Counted from the first letter of the stretch, positions 10,782-22,666 are shown. The stretch: 64,000 bases of DNA from Viridothelium virens (GCA_010094025.1 ML991795.1:124001-188000), one strand, 5' to 3'. The notes: generated from the sequence alone by a model not told the origin. A program made the numbers and translations.

Positions 10782-12751
10782 TCAATTGACTAACCAGCGG
10801 ATCGACTTTCCACTACCCTCTACTTTATCCCTCCAACACCCAGAAGATACATCATACTCATTCTCCATCACCTCCCACACACCATCGTTCCTCCGCCGCG
10901 TACACCGCACTCCAACCTTCCCCCCCGGTTCATCTGGCAACGTCACGCCAACATCACGCATCCTCCTCCCCTCCGGCACCACCGGCATCATCCTCAACCC
11001 CCGTTCGTCCAGCCCACACCAAAGCTCGTCCTCCTCCTCCGCGTCCTCCTCCAATCCCCCCTCCAACGCCCCCTTCGCCCCCACCTCATTCCCGTCTTCC
11101 CACTTCCCCCTCCTCACTCCACCACTACGTGCCCCTTCGTTCCCCTCCTCCTCTCCCTCCTCCATCTCCATCACCCTCCTCGCCACCGGCCCCACAATCC
11201 CCGCCGCCCAAATCCCCTCACGATGCAGACTCGAGCCCAGCAGCGCGAGCGCGCGCCGGCGGAGATGCGGTACCCGGCACTTGATGGCGGTGTAGTAGAG
11301 CGGCGGGATCCAGCCCATTTCGACGACGGCGTCGCGTCCTGCGCCTGGGTGGTCGTTGTTAGTATTGGCATTGGGGTTTGCGGGGTGGGACGGTGGGGCG
11401 GGAGGCGCGCCGAAGAGTTTGGTGGCGTGGGTGCGTGCGGCGGGTGTGCGGATGAGGCGCCACAGTGTGCCGGAGCGGGAGATGATGGCGCGGAAGGCGG
11501 CGGTGTGGGAGGGCTGATCGAAGCGGGTTTCTGGGGTTGGGTGGGGGCCGCTGGTGGAGACCATGAGGGTGAGCATGGCGTGGTGGTTGAGTAGGAGGAG
11601 AGAGACGAATTCGTCGAAGGGTGAAGGCTGAATCCAGTGATTGGCTTTCGAGGCGTTGTGGATGTTGAGCCAGAAGGCGAGCTCGACTTGGATGCGATGT
11701 TGCCGGACAAGCAGGGTGGGAGGTGGTTGGACGTTGTCCGAAAGATTTTGCTGATGGTACTGATTTTTCAAAGAAAGAACTTTGTTAACCAGTCGGTCCA
11801 GACGTAGTTTTGCATGATGGAGAGATCTGAATGACGAGGCTGGAAGCTCGGATTCGAAGGCCTGCAGGCTGAAAAATACATTATGATTCAGCGGGTTGAA
11901 GAGTGCAGCCCGGAGGTGCAAGCTCAGTAATACTTCTGCGACCCAGTCATCGATAGGAGCGGGGGATGGCCCAACTAAGATAATTCCGTCGTCTGTCATG
12001 GTTGGGCGAGGATAAAGCACACGAAGGAGTTCGACTCCGTTACGGAGATGAGTTTGAGCGGTCCGGTAACGACCGCGAAGTAGTTCTAGGCAAAAGAACA
12101 AGATGCAAGCAATGAGGGAAATCCGTGTCAGCGACCTGTCATCAACCACGCAATGATGTTGAAGATAGTTGATTGCCTTGCTATAATGCTGTAGCATAGA
12201 CTTCTCCTGTTCGTTGGGGAGGCTATCCTGACCTCCGAGACGATTGCCATCCTGGACCTCACTCTTGTGAGCTGCACTCAAGGCCAGTATAGCATGTAGC
12301 ACGGCTGGTTCGTCTACACTCGCCTGAAAAACGAGCTTCTTCCAAAAAGTCAGAACGAAAATACCAGGGAGCTTCAGAGAAGTCCGGCACTTGAACCAAT
12401 CAAGGTAGGCCTTATCCTCTGCACTCGCGGCCTTGGCAGAAACAAGTCTGACTGGAATTGGGCAATGTGGGACATCGTTATATCTCTGTAGCCTATCAGA
12501 GCGATAGCTAGGAGCGTAACCTCCTCCACCCCATATCCCATAGCCGTCGCAATTCCGTCCAGTAGAGACACAACGCCGACAAGCGGGGCGACCCTCATCA
12601 CATTTCACCTTTCGAATCCTATTCCGCATAAGACTCACGGCTCTCGAAAGGGAAGCGCGGCTGGAAAAATCACTCACTTGCATGTACGGCACCCAGTCTT
12701 TACCTTCGCTTTTGTCGCACGGCTTTTCCGCACCTGCTGATCCCAGGCCAT
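10782..12751 (-). CDS. Zn2Cys6 fungal transcription factor
   Basis: Exon 1 12751..12678 and exon 2 12618..10782 with a 59-bp intron (GTGAGT donor), 636 residues. The intron lies inside the zinc cluster. Read unspliced, the frame lacks the first two cysteines; spliced, it gives a perfect CX2CX6CX6CX2CX6C with Cys21, 24, 31, 38, 41 and 48 (core GCRTCKIRKVKCDEG). This fixes both the intron and the start at 12751. The middle region matches the fungal-specific transcription-factor domain (LHAILALSAAHKSE, then helical segments). Around residues 490-600 the protein becomes Glu/Gly/Arg-rich and low in complexity. It is divergent from the aldo-keto reductase at 13320, with 568 bp between the start codons, so it may control that gene (inference). 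Confidence 0.88.
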
Positions 12752-13319
12752 GAACGTAGGTGGTGTTCTGGACAGAGGGAAGCCATGATAAGGCGAGGCG
12801 AAGGAGACAGTCTCTTTCCAAATGACGTTGAACTATTCCTGAGTTAGCTTGGGGCTGCTGAGAAGACTCATCCTCATCATCTTCATGCTCCTTAGCTTGG
12901 GTTCGGTAATCACGCTAACTCTGAGGCTCCGACTGGTTGGCTCGGATTTGGCGCAGGCTGATTGGTCAGGTCCTGCGGCGCAAGCATCTCAGGGGACCGC
13001 TCCTCCAACACTGACATGCAACAAGCTCAGAGATGTTTCCCGGAACCCAGAAAATTCGCAGAGCGTCCCCTCGAAATTGGAAGGGATGTGCTTTATTCAT
13101 AGATATCCGTCGTTCATCTCGTCGGATAACGGACTGTACAGTTCCCGTGGGCGAAGAGAAAGATGTCCCAGCTGCAAGCTCACTACCTATATAAATGCTC
13201 TCATCGTCTTCCCAGTTTCCAAGACATCAGCCTCTGTCTTGGGTGAGCTTTGAGGAAGCTACTACTTCTTATTTCAAAGTCTACCCTAATAGTCCAGTTG
13301 CCAGATCCTTTCGGTTAAC
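12752..13319. promoter_or_regulatory. Shared divergent promoter region, Zn2Cys6 factor / aldo-keto reductase
   Basis: 568 bp between two outward-facing start codons. On the reductase side lies a TATA-like TATATAAA at 13188-13195. An inverted TCCG-N13-CGGA pair sits near 13106-13126; spaced CGG/CCG triplets are the usual kind of site for Zn2Cys6 dimers, but this pair could be chance. Confidence 0.4.
13188..13195 (+). promoter_or_regulatory. TATA-like box upstream of the aldo-keto reductase
   Basis: TATATAAA about 125 bp before the ATG at 13320; the only strong match in this promoter. Confidence 0.4.
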
Positions 13320-14485
13320 ATGCCTACCAAGCCCGTCCCCCTCCGCCAGCTGGGCAAAAATGGTCCCGATGTACCAGCCCTGGGATTTGGTCTTATGGGA
13401 ATGTCACTGCCTCATTACGGTACTCTTGAGAACGACGAGGAACGCTTCAAGCTACTCGATCGTGCCGTCGAGCTGGGCGCCACGTTCTGGGACAGTTCCG
13501 AGTAAGCGCGCTCCACCACCATCTTTCAGCTGCATAAGAGAGCATGCTGATGATGAGTCGTACTAGTCTGTATGGAGACAGCGAAGAGCTTCTTGGTAAA
13601 TGGTTTCGGCGTACCGGAAAGCGAAATGACATTTTCCTTGCGACTAAGTTTGGAATCGTTGCGCAGAAGGACCTCTTAAAGCCACGCTTCGATAGCTCCG
13701 CCAAGTACTGCAGAGAATCCTGTGAAAAGAGCCTCAAGGCGCTTGGTATCGATTGTATCGACCTATACTATGTTCACCGGGTCAATCCTGAGACGTCTAT
13801 CGAGGAGACCATGCGCGTTCTTGTCGAACTGAAAAAGTAGGGCCGGCCATGCTGCTTTCCAACCCCGTCGCTAACACCACCTCGTAGTGAAGGCAAGATC
13901 AAGCACATTGGTCTCTGCGGGGTAACCTCCTCTACACTCCGGCGCGCATGTAAGATCCACCCGGTCGCAGCCATCCAAGAGGAGTACTCCCCTTTCTTGC
14001 TTGACATCGAAACCGACGAAGGCACTCATCTCCTGCAAACCTGCCGCGAGCTGGGCGTCGCTGTCGTCTGCTACTCACCATTGGGCCGCGGTATGCTCAC
14101 CTCAACGTTCCAGAACGGTGCATTCGGCTGCGACCCCGGCGACGCGCGTGCCAAGGTTTTCCCACGGCTTATGGAGGAGAACCGGGATGCAAATCAGAAG
14201 CTGGTGGCCGAGTTTGGGGCGCTGGCAGCGAAGAAAGGATGCAGCACGAGTCAACTGGCACTCGCGTGGTTGCTCAAGCAGGGACAAGACGTCATCCCGA
14301 TCCCAGGGACGAAGAAAATGAAGTGGTTGGAACAGAACTGGGCTGCGTTGGATGTGGTGTTGAGCGACGAGGAGGAGGCGGAGATTCGGAAATTTGTGGA
14401 GAGCGCGGGAATTGTCGGGGATCGCACTCCGCCGCAGTTTAAGGAGGCCGGTAGTCTAGTGGATACAAAGGAGGAGGGAACTTGA
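13320..14485 (+). CDS. Aldo-keto reductase (AKR13/YakC-like)
   Basis: Three exons: 13320..13501, 13567..13836 and 13888..14485, 349 residues, with introns of 65 and 51 bp (GCTAAC branch at 13870-13875). The fold starts with the PALGFGLMGMS segment. All four catalytic positions are visible: Asp58 (in FWDSSDLYG), Tyr63, Lys88 (LATKFG) and His131 (LYYVHRV). The C-terminal NADP-binding segment has IPGTKKMKWLEQN. AKRs reduce aldehydes or ketones with NADPH in the cytosol; the substrate is not readable. It sits head-to-head with the Zn2Cys6 gene and about 790 bp before an amidase on the same strand, which hints at a small co-regulated group. Confidence 0.92.
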
Positions 14486-15276
14486 GGGAGAAGGCGAGGA
14501 GCTCAACCATCCCGTGGTTCAAACTATGAGCTGCTCAGTCTATTCGTCTCATTTTGCGCCAATTTTGGAATTGGCCGTTTTGATAGACACCTATGCAATC
14601 GTCTCCACTCTCTTTTCCGTCTTTCGTTCTCACTGCCTTTCCCTCTTCCTTCTTCACTCTCACCTACACAATGAAAAGCGTGCCGATCATAGCTAGCGCC
14701 AAACGTCTTGGGCGGTCCGCCCGTTTTTCACAACGTATTTCGTGTGGACAGCTGAGATTTGGCTGGCGTGATTTATCCTACGCTTCTTGAGATCTATCCC
14801 ACTTTGTCAGCTGCGACTTAAGAAATGCACTTGCGGCGGCTAAACAGCGTGTTCGCTGATTGGCTTTGATCAGCCGGAGGGTTGGCCGGGGGATTGACGG
14901 ATGTCCCGCATCGAAAAATAGATCGAGTAATCTAGCCTCACGGACGCCGCATTGTCGCCAACACGTCCGGATCCAATGGAGACTGATAGGATAATCCTGA
15001 GCGAGGTGTAAAGGACGAGCTCGACGCTTCATAATGCAGAGTGATGTCAGGGAACTGGAAATCGCCTTGCTGGACACGGGCAAGCGCCGAGTGACCGGAA
15101 CCGGACGTTTTCGATGACTTGTGCAACTCAAGGTGCGCATAAGTTCTGCGTTTACTAGTAATCCGAGGCTCAGCTCAAGGGTCTTGTGGAATATATATGA
15201 TGAGAGAGAGCTCGTAAACTGTCAGAGAATCTAAATGACCTTTTCTTCAGCTCATTGTTTCCACAGCCAAATTAAG
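14486..15276. other. Intergenic, reductase to amidase
   Basis: A long C/T-rich tract (about 14600-14690) ends at an ATG at 14670 that opens only a 40-codon frame. This resembles a promoter plus start, but no gene follows that I can support. A TATA-like box for the amidase lies at 15191-15198. Confidence 0.35.
15191..15198 (+). promoter_or_regulatory. TATA-like box upstream of the amidase
   Basis: ATATATAT about 80 bp before the ATG at 15277 and about 40 bp before the alternative ATG at 15235. Confidence 0.35.
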
Positions 15277-17081
15277 ATGCATTCAACCAAGCCAGGTTAT
15301 CGAAGAATTGCTGCAGAGAAGAAGTTACAACAGACTAACAAGATCCCTAAAGATTGGCTGATTTCCGCAGATACACATCGCAGCTCTACCAATGTCTTGG
15401 ACGTGCCAGTTACTTGTGGCATCTTGGACAATGTCGAGTGCGAAATCACGTCGGATTACGACGCTACGGCACTCCTGGAGAAGCTCAAGAATGGAATTTG
15501 GTCTGCCGAGCAAGTGACGATCGCCTTTTGCAAGCGGGCTGCTATTGCGCAGCAGCTGGTCAGTTAGCCCAGATGTCCCCACTGAGTTTGTAGTTGACGA
15601 ACTTTAATGCGAAATCAGACCAATTGCTTGACTGAGATCTTCTTCGACGAGGCAATCGAGCGCGCTCGCCAACTTGACAAAGATCGACAACAAAATTCAA
15701 GTGGCAATGCTCTCCGACCTCTCCACGGCCTACCAATCTCTCTCAAAGACAGTTTCCAGGTGGCTGGGTATGATACATCAACAGGCTTGGCCTGCTACGT
15801 CAACGAGCCAGCAGAAGAGAACAGCGGCACTGCCGCTATGCTATTGGATTTGGGCGCAGTACTCTACTGCAAGACCAATCTCCCCCAGTCTATCATGACT
15901 GGTGATAGCGACAACAATGTGTTTGGCAGGACTTTGAATCCTCGCAATAAACTCTTGACTGCCGGCGGGAGCACTGGTGGCGAGGGTGCGTTGATTGCGC
16001 TTCGTGGAAGTGTGCTAGGAGTCGGCACCGATATATTTGGGAGCATTCGTGTCCCATCCGTGTGCAACGGCATCTACGGCTTCCGACCCAGCGTTGGGCT
16101 GGTGCCTCATGGTGGTGTCCGCGATCTCAGCGTACCTGGGACGGACTTTATTCGTTCGACGGCTGGGCCCATGGCGACATCAATTCGGGATTGCCGTCTC
16201 TTTTTAAAAACACTAATGCAAGCAGGCACCTGGAGATATGACAGCACCGTCATCTCGCTGCCATGGACGAATATTGAGGCCAAAGAACATCTGCGCATCG
16301 CCGTGGTTGAAAATGACGGCATCTTCACACCATCGCCTCCGATTCGACGGGCCATGAAAGAGGCAGTGGCTCTTCTGGAGAAGAGCAAAAGTATCGAGAT
16401 TATTCCATTGACCTTGCCAGATGCCAAGGAGCATTGTCAAAATCTCGTCAGCCACTGGGCTGTCTCAGGGAATGACGTACGTTAGACAGAAGCCTCTCGT
16501 CTTGTGCAAGCTAACGCGATCCACCTAAGCACTATCTTGAACAGTTTGCCCGCACGGGTGAGCCAGTCGTGCCATCACTCAAGGCGCTCGGGCTTCTTGA
16601 CATGAAGGGAACGACCCTTAAGGGCCTTTTCGACCTTAATGTTAGCCGAGCTGAGGCGGCTAAGAATTATCTCCGCCTGTTCCGGGACAACAATCTTGAT
16701 GCAATCTTGATGCCTCCAGCGCCTCATACGGCGGTCCCTTTGGACACTTGGAGCACGGCAACTTACACAGGCTTGTGGAACTATCTCGATTTTCCCGCTG
16801 TGGTACTACCGGTGGATGAGGTACGAGAGTCAGACCTGGCAGACGACGTGGGCAATGCAAAGTTTGGACCAGAAGATGCCCGGCTGTACAGTCTCTGTAA
16901 GGACAATAAAATATCCGCTCTTCCATCAGATGTTGTGAGCTAACGCTTGACTCATTCAGACACTGGCCCCAAAGATTACAAAGGCGCACCTATTTGCGTT
17001 CAGGTGGTTGGATATAGGCATGCTGATGAGGCTTTGCTAAACATTGCGACAATACTGGACGCGATCCTGAATAGCAAATGA
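15277..17081 (+). CDS. Amidase-signature enzyme (AmdS-type amidase)
   Basis: Four exons: 15277..15558, 15619..16476, 16530..16896 and 16960..17081, 542 residues, near the usual 540-550 of fungal AmdS amidases. The amidase signature is complete in layout: Lys137 in LPISLKDS, the cis-serine loop AGGSTGGEG (Ser212) and the nucleophile in TDIFGSIRVP (Ser236). Such enzymes hydrolyse small amides through a Ser-cisSer-Lys triad. A Phe replaces the residue that is normally Gly or Ala just before GSIR. An alternative in-frame ATG at 15235 would add 14 residues; 15277 has the better purine context. The acceptor of intron 2 could also be 15 bp downstream (16544). It is convergent with a Zn2Cys6 regulator ending 216 bp away, which may regulate it. 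Confidence 0.9.
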
Positions 17082-17297
17082 TTAGAAATATGCGACGTAG
17101 ATTACGGCCAAGGATTAGAAATGGCCGACTCGCTCTTTCGATCTCGGTGTACAGCGCCATTTGCCTTTCCATGTGCGTGAGTGCCGATTTGAGATACTAA
17201 TGGAATTCACATCCCGTTCTTGACCGTAGTCGCTGCAATCCTGGTAGATCACAATAGCGTAGTACAAGACTATCCGAGCAGCTACCAGTCAGAGAAA

Positions 17298-18698
17298 TCA
17301 GGCTGCGTCCGTATAATGCAAGACCACACATGGCTTGTAGACCGAATCGAACCAGCAGGATGTGAGAAGCGAGTCTCGCTCGCGCCAAACTCTTGACAGA
17401 AAGGTCTTTGCTGCTTTCTGTACAAGTGGAGCAAACCGATCCACATAATCTTCCACGGTCTGAAACGCTTCAACTCGTTTCATGGGATCTCGAATCTCAA
17501 TAGCTGCAACGAGAAATGGCAAGGTCACGCATTGCATTGGCCGCTTTGTGACCCGCTGCGCCAGCTTAAGCTCCATCATAATCTCCTTCGACCAGATATC
17601 GGCCTGAATGTCCTGCTGACCAAACGTAAACCGCAAACGATGGCTCACGAGGAGCGCTGCTAATCGATAGACTTTTGCCTGAGCAAGGAGGTTGACAATA
17701 TCTGCTGATTGAAATTGATCAACAAGATGATCCCGATGAGATGGTTGCCATGCCTCCACGGCAGTGTGAATACCGTTCAATCGTTCCTCGATGCGGACCA
17801 GGTAGCTCGCGTCAGTAGTATTGACGAGTGAGTGGCTCATGACACACAGATCATAGTAATACGGCAACAGGGGCAAACAGAGACCGAGGTAGCGATCCAC
17901 TCTCTTTAAGTCTCGCAGCTGAATTCTCACAGTTGGTACTCGACGGTGGACCACACAATCCATTGTCTCAAGCATCACAAGGAAACTCCACCATGGCTCT
18001 GCATCTGCACATGGTATCGATGAGTCCACGAATGGACTTGTTATACGGAGGCAGTGGTGACAGATGTCTGCGACACCAGATCCAACGGCAGCATACACAG
18101 ATAGCGCCAGTGCTCTTCCGAGAATAAGACAAATAACGGCATCCTTCGAGTTCGCAACGGGGAGCGATCGCAGCATTTTCATCGCCGATGACGCGTGACG
18201 GAGAGTAGCGCTCTTATCCACTTCCATCGCGATGTCAGGCCGGTGGAGCAGCTTCAGCGTGCTAGCATATGCAAGATAAGCATCTTTGAGGACTGGCCAG
18301 GCAGAACGCAACGAAGCTGCCAGTGACTGCTGCTCCGCATCTCGAAAGACAGGGCTGACCACGTAGAATTCCAGGTTTTCAGGCCGGTCCAGGAGATACA
18401 TCAGCAGCTCCTTCTCCTCCGGCGGAAGATCGGGGACATCATTTAGCCACGCACCAATATCGAGAGCACTATTTTCGACGGTGGTGGATGAACTTGATGT
18501 GCCTGAAGCTGATTGTAGCCGGTGGCGTGGTCTTCGGCCTGCTGGTCGCACTGGGCGAATAGTTGAGCAGACCAAGCTGAGCCTGCTGCACCTTGTACAG
18601 GCTCCATTAGCAGAGGCTCGCACGCATCGCTCCTTGAGCTCGTGACATCGATCGCAAGCCGTCCTGATCGGTTGCTTCGACGCCACGGGTGCTGCCAT
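17298..18698 (-). CDS. Zn2Cys6 transcription factor
   Basis: Single exon, 466 residues from the ATG at 18698. An upstream in-frame ATG at 18734 would add 12 residues and is less likely. The binuclear zinc cluster is Cys15, 18, 25, 34, 37 and 44 (CX2CX6CX8CX2CX6C; CDRCHELKERC start), followed by an Arg/Pro-rich linker (about 46-60) and a helical regulatory domain. A nuclear regulator is inferred. It is convergent with the amidase; fungal amidase and catabolic genes are often next to their regulator, so control of the amidase and reductase is a reasonable guess, not shown by sequence. Confidence 0.88.
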   Translation of the reverse strand: MAAPVASKQPIRTACDRCHELKERCVRASANGACTRCSRLSLVCSTIRPVRPAGRRPRHRLQSASGTSSSSTTVENSALDIGAWLNDVPDLPPEEKELLMYLLDRPENLEFYVVSPVFRDAEQQSLAASLRSAWPVLKDAYLAYASTLKLLHRPDIAMEVDKSATLRHASSAMKMLRSLPVANSKDAVICLILGRALALSVYAAVGSGVADICHHCLRITSPFVDSSIPCADAEPWWSFLVMLETMDCVVHRRVPTVRIQLRDLKRVDRYLGLCLPLLPYYYDLCVMSHSLVNTTDASYLVRIEERLNGIHTAVEAWQPSHRDHLVDQFQSADIVNLLAQAKVYRLAALLVSHRLRFTFGQQDIQADIWSKEIMMELKLAQRVTKRPMQCVTLPFLVAAIEIRDPMKRVEAFQTVEDYVDRFAPLVQKAAKTFLSRVWRERDSLLTSCWFDSVYKPCVVLHYTDAA

Positions 18699-20422
18699 CA
18701 GACGCGCAACGATGAGAAGAACTGTCGGTGTCACAAGCTGTCGGCAGAAACGAGTTTACGATAACGACACGAGGGAAACTCTCTTGCAGTGCGCGGAATG
18801 AGCATGGCACTGACGAATGCCGATTCGGCACCGGCCTCTCCTGTCATTGAAAAAGGCTTGCTGACTTTATGAGGAAGATGCTGTATCAAGAAGCAAGAGC
18901 CAACCGTAAGCGGAAAGCATGCAGTACGCACGTGATTAGAGCACGTGATACTTGCTAAACCCCTGGCATTAGGTATACTCCGTACACCAGAGTCTATCTG
19001 TTGAGGTGCTTGTCTACCAGTTACTCAAATTAATCTTGACATAGGCGCCATGCTACTACTACTCCACGCTCTACAATCCAGGCAAGTATTGATACAGAAT
19101 GACATGATGCACTAAGGCACGCTAAACCTTAGCGAAAAGCCAGGTGGCGTTTTATGTGACTCCCTTTTCCCGGCGGAACTCCCGGCTCGCTGTCTTCTAA
19201 CTGTTCAGCTTCATAAATGTTCGGGGGTGTAGACTTCCGTGATCGAGCCTTCGTCTCATCTCTTCGAAGCCCGAAGAGATGTCCAAGGTCGTGATTGAGC
19301 AGGGCAGAATAGCCGAGCCGCAAATCCTTACCATGAACGTAACGATCTACGGCATGCCTAAACTACTTTCGTTTAAAAGTTAAAAGGAGGCATCCTACCA
19401 CCCTACGGAGGACGATCTGAATAGCATCGGAAGAACGATGATAACCTCACATACTTTCGAGGGGAAGATTGAGGTCCTCAAACAGGGAATGCGTTTTCGC
19501 TTCAGGTGGTCTTTTACCTCTCGGGGACAGACATTCGACGGCTTTGATTAATCAGAGCTCGATGCATCTCTTGCTTTTCTCTTAAATCGATGTTGCTACT
19601 TCAGATCGCACAAGAGGAGATGTACCTAAGCTGCGCGATACATTTATCTAGCCTTGTCTTGACACTAAGCTAATTGTGGCAAAGTACCCTCGTTCACTAG
19701 ATGGTGACATATAACCTAAGCAACCTTGCATAAGGCTGAACTTGCACATGCCTTAGTCAGAATCACTGTCTCAGAAGATGCAAATCAATCTGACATCCTG
19801 GATAAAACGTGTATTCTGTTGAATTCTTAAGCATAACTTGAGCTAGGCGATGGGCTGGTTTGAGCTAGTCAGCGATCTAACAAGTCTTTTACTTATCATC
19901 TACTAGTACGATAGTGACGCGGATAGGAGGATATTGTAAGCCCAAAAATAGGCAGGTAGATCTACCCGAGGTGACATTGGTTGGTCATCTTGCTGATAAA
20001 AGAGTATCTCATAATAGAGATGCAGGAAAACATTGCCTCTGATAATATTTAGCGTCCTGTTCCCTTTGGTCCTACACATTGCAGGACACAAAATTATTCA
20101 TGTTTATACCAGTTTTAGATTGGGGTTCTCGGGTAGTAGTCGGGATGGAACAGACTTGCTGACAAAGGAGAGACACCCAGTCTACTAGAATGAATTAGAT
20201 TTATGCAGCCTTTAGAGCCGGTGTAGACAATATGTTCCCGGGTTTGATAGGAGCGAAAGCACTCAAGATAGAAATGCAGACTGGGAGAAGTTTTGAGTAA
20301 TCATGACTAAGATAATAAATTTTCTCTCTATCTATTATTTTTGGGTATCAAGTAGACCCGCCTGCTTCCCATTACCGTGACGCCGAGTCTGTGTCCAACC
20401 AATGCATCATGCTGTCCTTGCT
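18699..20422. other. 1.7-kb gene-poor, partly A/T-rich stretch
   Basis: Short open frames only. Roughly 19600-20350 is A/T-rich with few codon-like patterns. No gene, RNA or terminal repeats recognised. Confidence 0.4.
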
Positions 20423-20928
20423 TCAAGGGCCGCAGACGAGTTCCAGGCTTTGCCATGGGCCGCCTTCGGGAATGCAATCATAGTAAGTAGTCAAAGTTGC
20501 TGCGCTGCCAGGGCCTGTAAAGGGCGTTAGCACTGCTGCAGCGACTCGGAGGCGGTAAGAAAGGCTCACCAGTGCAGTCGGCGCTAGAAAACAGGCTCAA
20601 TGAGCAAGGGCCAGTAGCAGCGAGGGAGTTGGCTTCCTCGACATAGGATGAGAAGGAATACGGAGGAACGACACAGCCGGAGCCGGTGGTGACATTGTAG
20701 CTGTAGAAGAGAATGTCAGCGCAGGCTCGGTTAGTCGTCTAATGGCAGCTCTTACTCATTCGGCTTCAGTCCTGAGTGCGGGTTCTCCGACATCTGGCAG
20801 CCGACAACTGCGTAGGGAGCAATGTTGACTGTTGCTGGCGCAGAGTCCTGACGGGCTTCGAGAGGAGCAGCGCTAACGGCAGCAAAGGCCGCGGCGAGGC
20901 AGAGAAACAAATCACGGGTGTGAAACAT
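20423..20928 (-). CDS. Small secreted cysteine-containing protein (candidate effector)
   Basis: Three exons: 20928..20756, 20700..20570 and 20514..20423, two 55-bp introns, 131 residues. The N-terminus is a clear signal peptide (residues 1-20/21, LFLCLAAAFAAVSAA core) with predicted cleavage at about Ala20-Ala21. The mature part has six cysteines at 44, 67, 90, 100, 115 and 129, an even number suited to three disulfides, plus one N-x-T site (NVT, 60-62). Frame is kept across both splices and the stop follows a CGP end. The profile (short, secreted, six Cys, no enzyme domain) is that of fungal effectors or other apoplastic small proteins. I do not recognise a named family. Its isolated position in a gene-poor stretch fits. 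Confidence 0.82.
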
Positions 20929-22666
20929 CGTAATATGGAGACTGCTTTTATGTAATAAGACTTGTAAAAAGAGCAACTGCTGAAAGACTTTTCGAACTGT
21001 GAGAGTGGGATGAAGAGAATGAAAAAGCGACGAAGGAGGATGCTTTATATTTTGCGGCTTCCTTTTGGATCTCTATAATAAACTTGATATGGACCAAGAA
21101 AAGTCCGCCATGTAAGACGCACTAGTAGATACGAACCGTTAACTGCACGGAGGTCTACCCAGATTATTGAATGAACCGTCTCGTGTTCTTGGTAACATCG
21201 GGCGTCGTTTGGGACGGGATAGCATGTTCGTCGTAGTGAAATCTTGTGGAGACGGGCTGCAGCTCAGTCGCGGACTAGGCTCGCAATTTGGCCACGAGGC
21301 GCACGGCACGAGCATGAGTTCTCTGTAATGTTTTTCGTCCATCCCTGACTTCTTCCACAATGAGCGGCGACTCCAATGTTGAAAGAGACTGGTGAGGGCA
21401 CAAATGGGGGAGAAAGACGATGGATTGAACTAGATGAGAGAAGCTAGAAACTTCACACGGACCAGGCTCCGCTAGCTCCTGCCTCGCACCGAGTGACCGG
21501 TCACGCCGGTCCTCTCCGGGGCAACCCTTCCGCTGTCCGGTGCACGTGGGACGGTAGCAGCTTTCCAATCCGTCTGCTGCTTCTTTCCTGCTCGAAGCCA
21601 GATACGGTATCGCTCGCATTGAGTGCAAATGAGATTTTGAAGCCATTTTCGGTCAGCTCGTTGAAGGCGTTCATGCCTTCTGCCCTCGCTTCTCGAACCA
21701 AAAGTATTTTTGGAGTGGCTGAGCAGCGGACGCCACTTTGGTTGCCGGAGCTTAACCAAAAGTAGCTGTTGATTGCTGATGAGGATTTCAACCCAATTTA
21801 CATATTTGCTTTGTCGAGGCACCTCGACCACCTCGACCGTTACTTCGAACTCTCTCGTGTCTTACTTGGTACAATCCTCAGAGACATAAGCTTACTGGCA
21901 GCATTCCGTACTAGCAGCCACTAAATGATTCTAACGCTTCGTTGCAACTTCGTGGCTTTTTATGCTATCCAATCAACATAATTACGGATGGCTCCGGCCA
22001 ATAGATAACGCCACTCATATCACTGTGGTTGAGGAAGGTAGTCCAAGTCAAATCGGTGGCGTAAATAGCTGCATTCAGATATGTCATACCTTGATGTACT
22101 GGATCCCTGAAATACGTGGATCGGTCGATAATTTGAGGTGGTGATATAGAGAATAGGATATATATAACGGAATCGGATTAATGGATATAGCTAATATCTC
22201 ATTCAAGAAGGCGAAAGAGAAAGAAAAAATTAAAGTCATATGGCATGTCCATTTTTTGAGGTGTGTATTTGCTTACATGTTGTCTATTTATTTTTATTTT
22301 TTTAATAACTATTTGACATAGTGCCTGTGTAAGCTGTGTCTGTTCTTAGACTTGGGAGGAGGTTGGAGGACACCGAGTTCTCATTGGCTGTGATGGGGGA
22401 ATTGAGAGATTGATCGGTAATTCTCTCATAGCAAGGGAGCCTACGTCATGATGCAAAAGTGGTGCACGACAAAAATATTGTGGGAGTAATGCCGGCTACG
22501 TAAAACTTCTCTTGTGCGAGAAAGTGGACGTCAGCTTTCGTCGGAACTCGTTCCTTAAATCGGAAACAAAAGCGTGTGATCCAACCCTGAAGTGGTAGCC
22601 TGACATCAAGCCGACCATCCCTTAATCATATCAGCTCGATGACGGTGAGGCCGACTGACAATCCTC
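20929..22666. other. 1.7-kb stretch without a supported gene
   Basis: Overlapping open frames on the minus strand at 21472-21831 and 21501-21791 have no recognisable family and no splice logic that links them. About 22140-22330 is A/T-rich. Nothing else identified. Confidence 0.4.

Noticed and set aside
11223-11710. Long G/C-rich frames antisense to or shifted from the Zn2Cys6 gene
   Set aside because: Shadows of the low-complexity Glu/Gly/Arg-rich coding region.
14670-14790. C/T-rich tract followed by an ATG and a short frame
   Set aside because: Only about 40 codons, no motif and no donor site that extends it; noted in the intergenic entry only.
21472-21831. Overlapping minus-strand frames that might be a small gene
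   Set aside because: Two frames overlap with similar quality and neither shows a start, splice logic or known motif.
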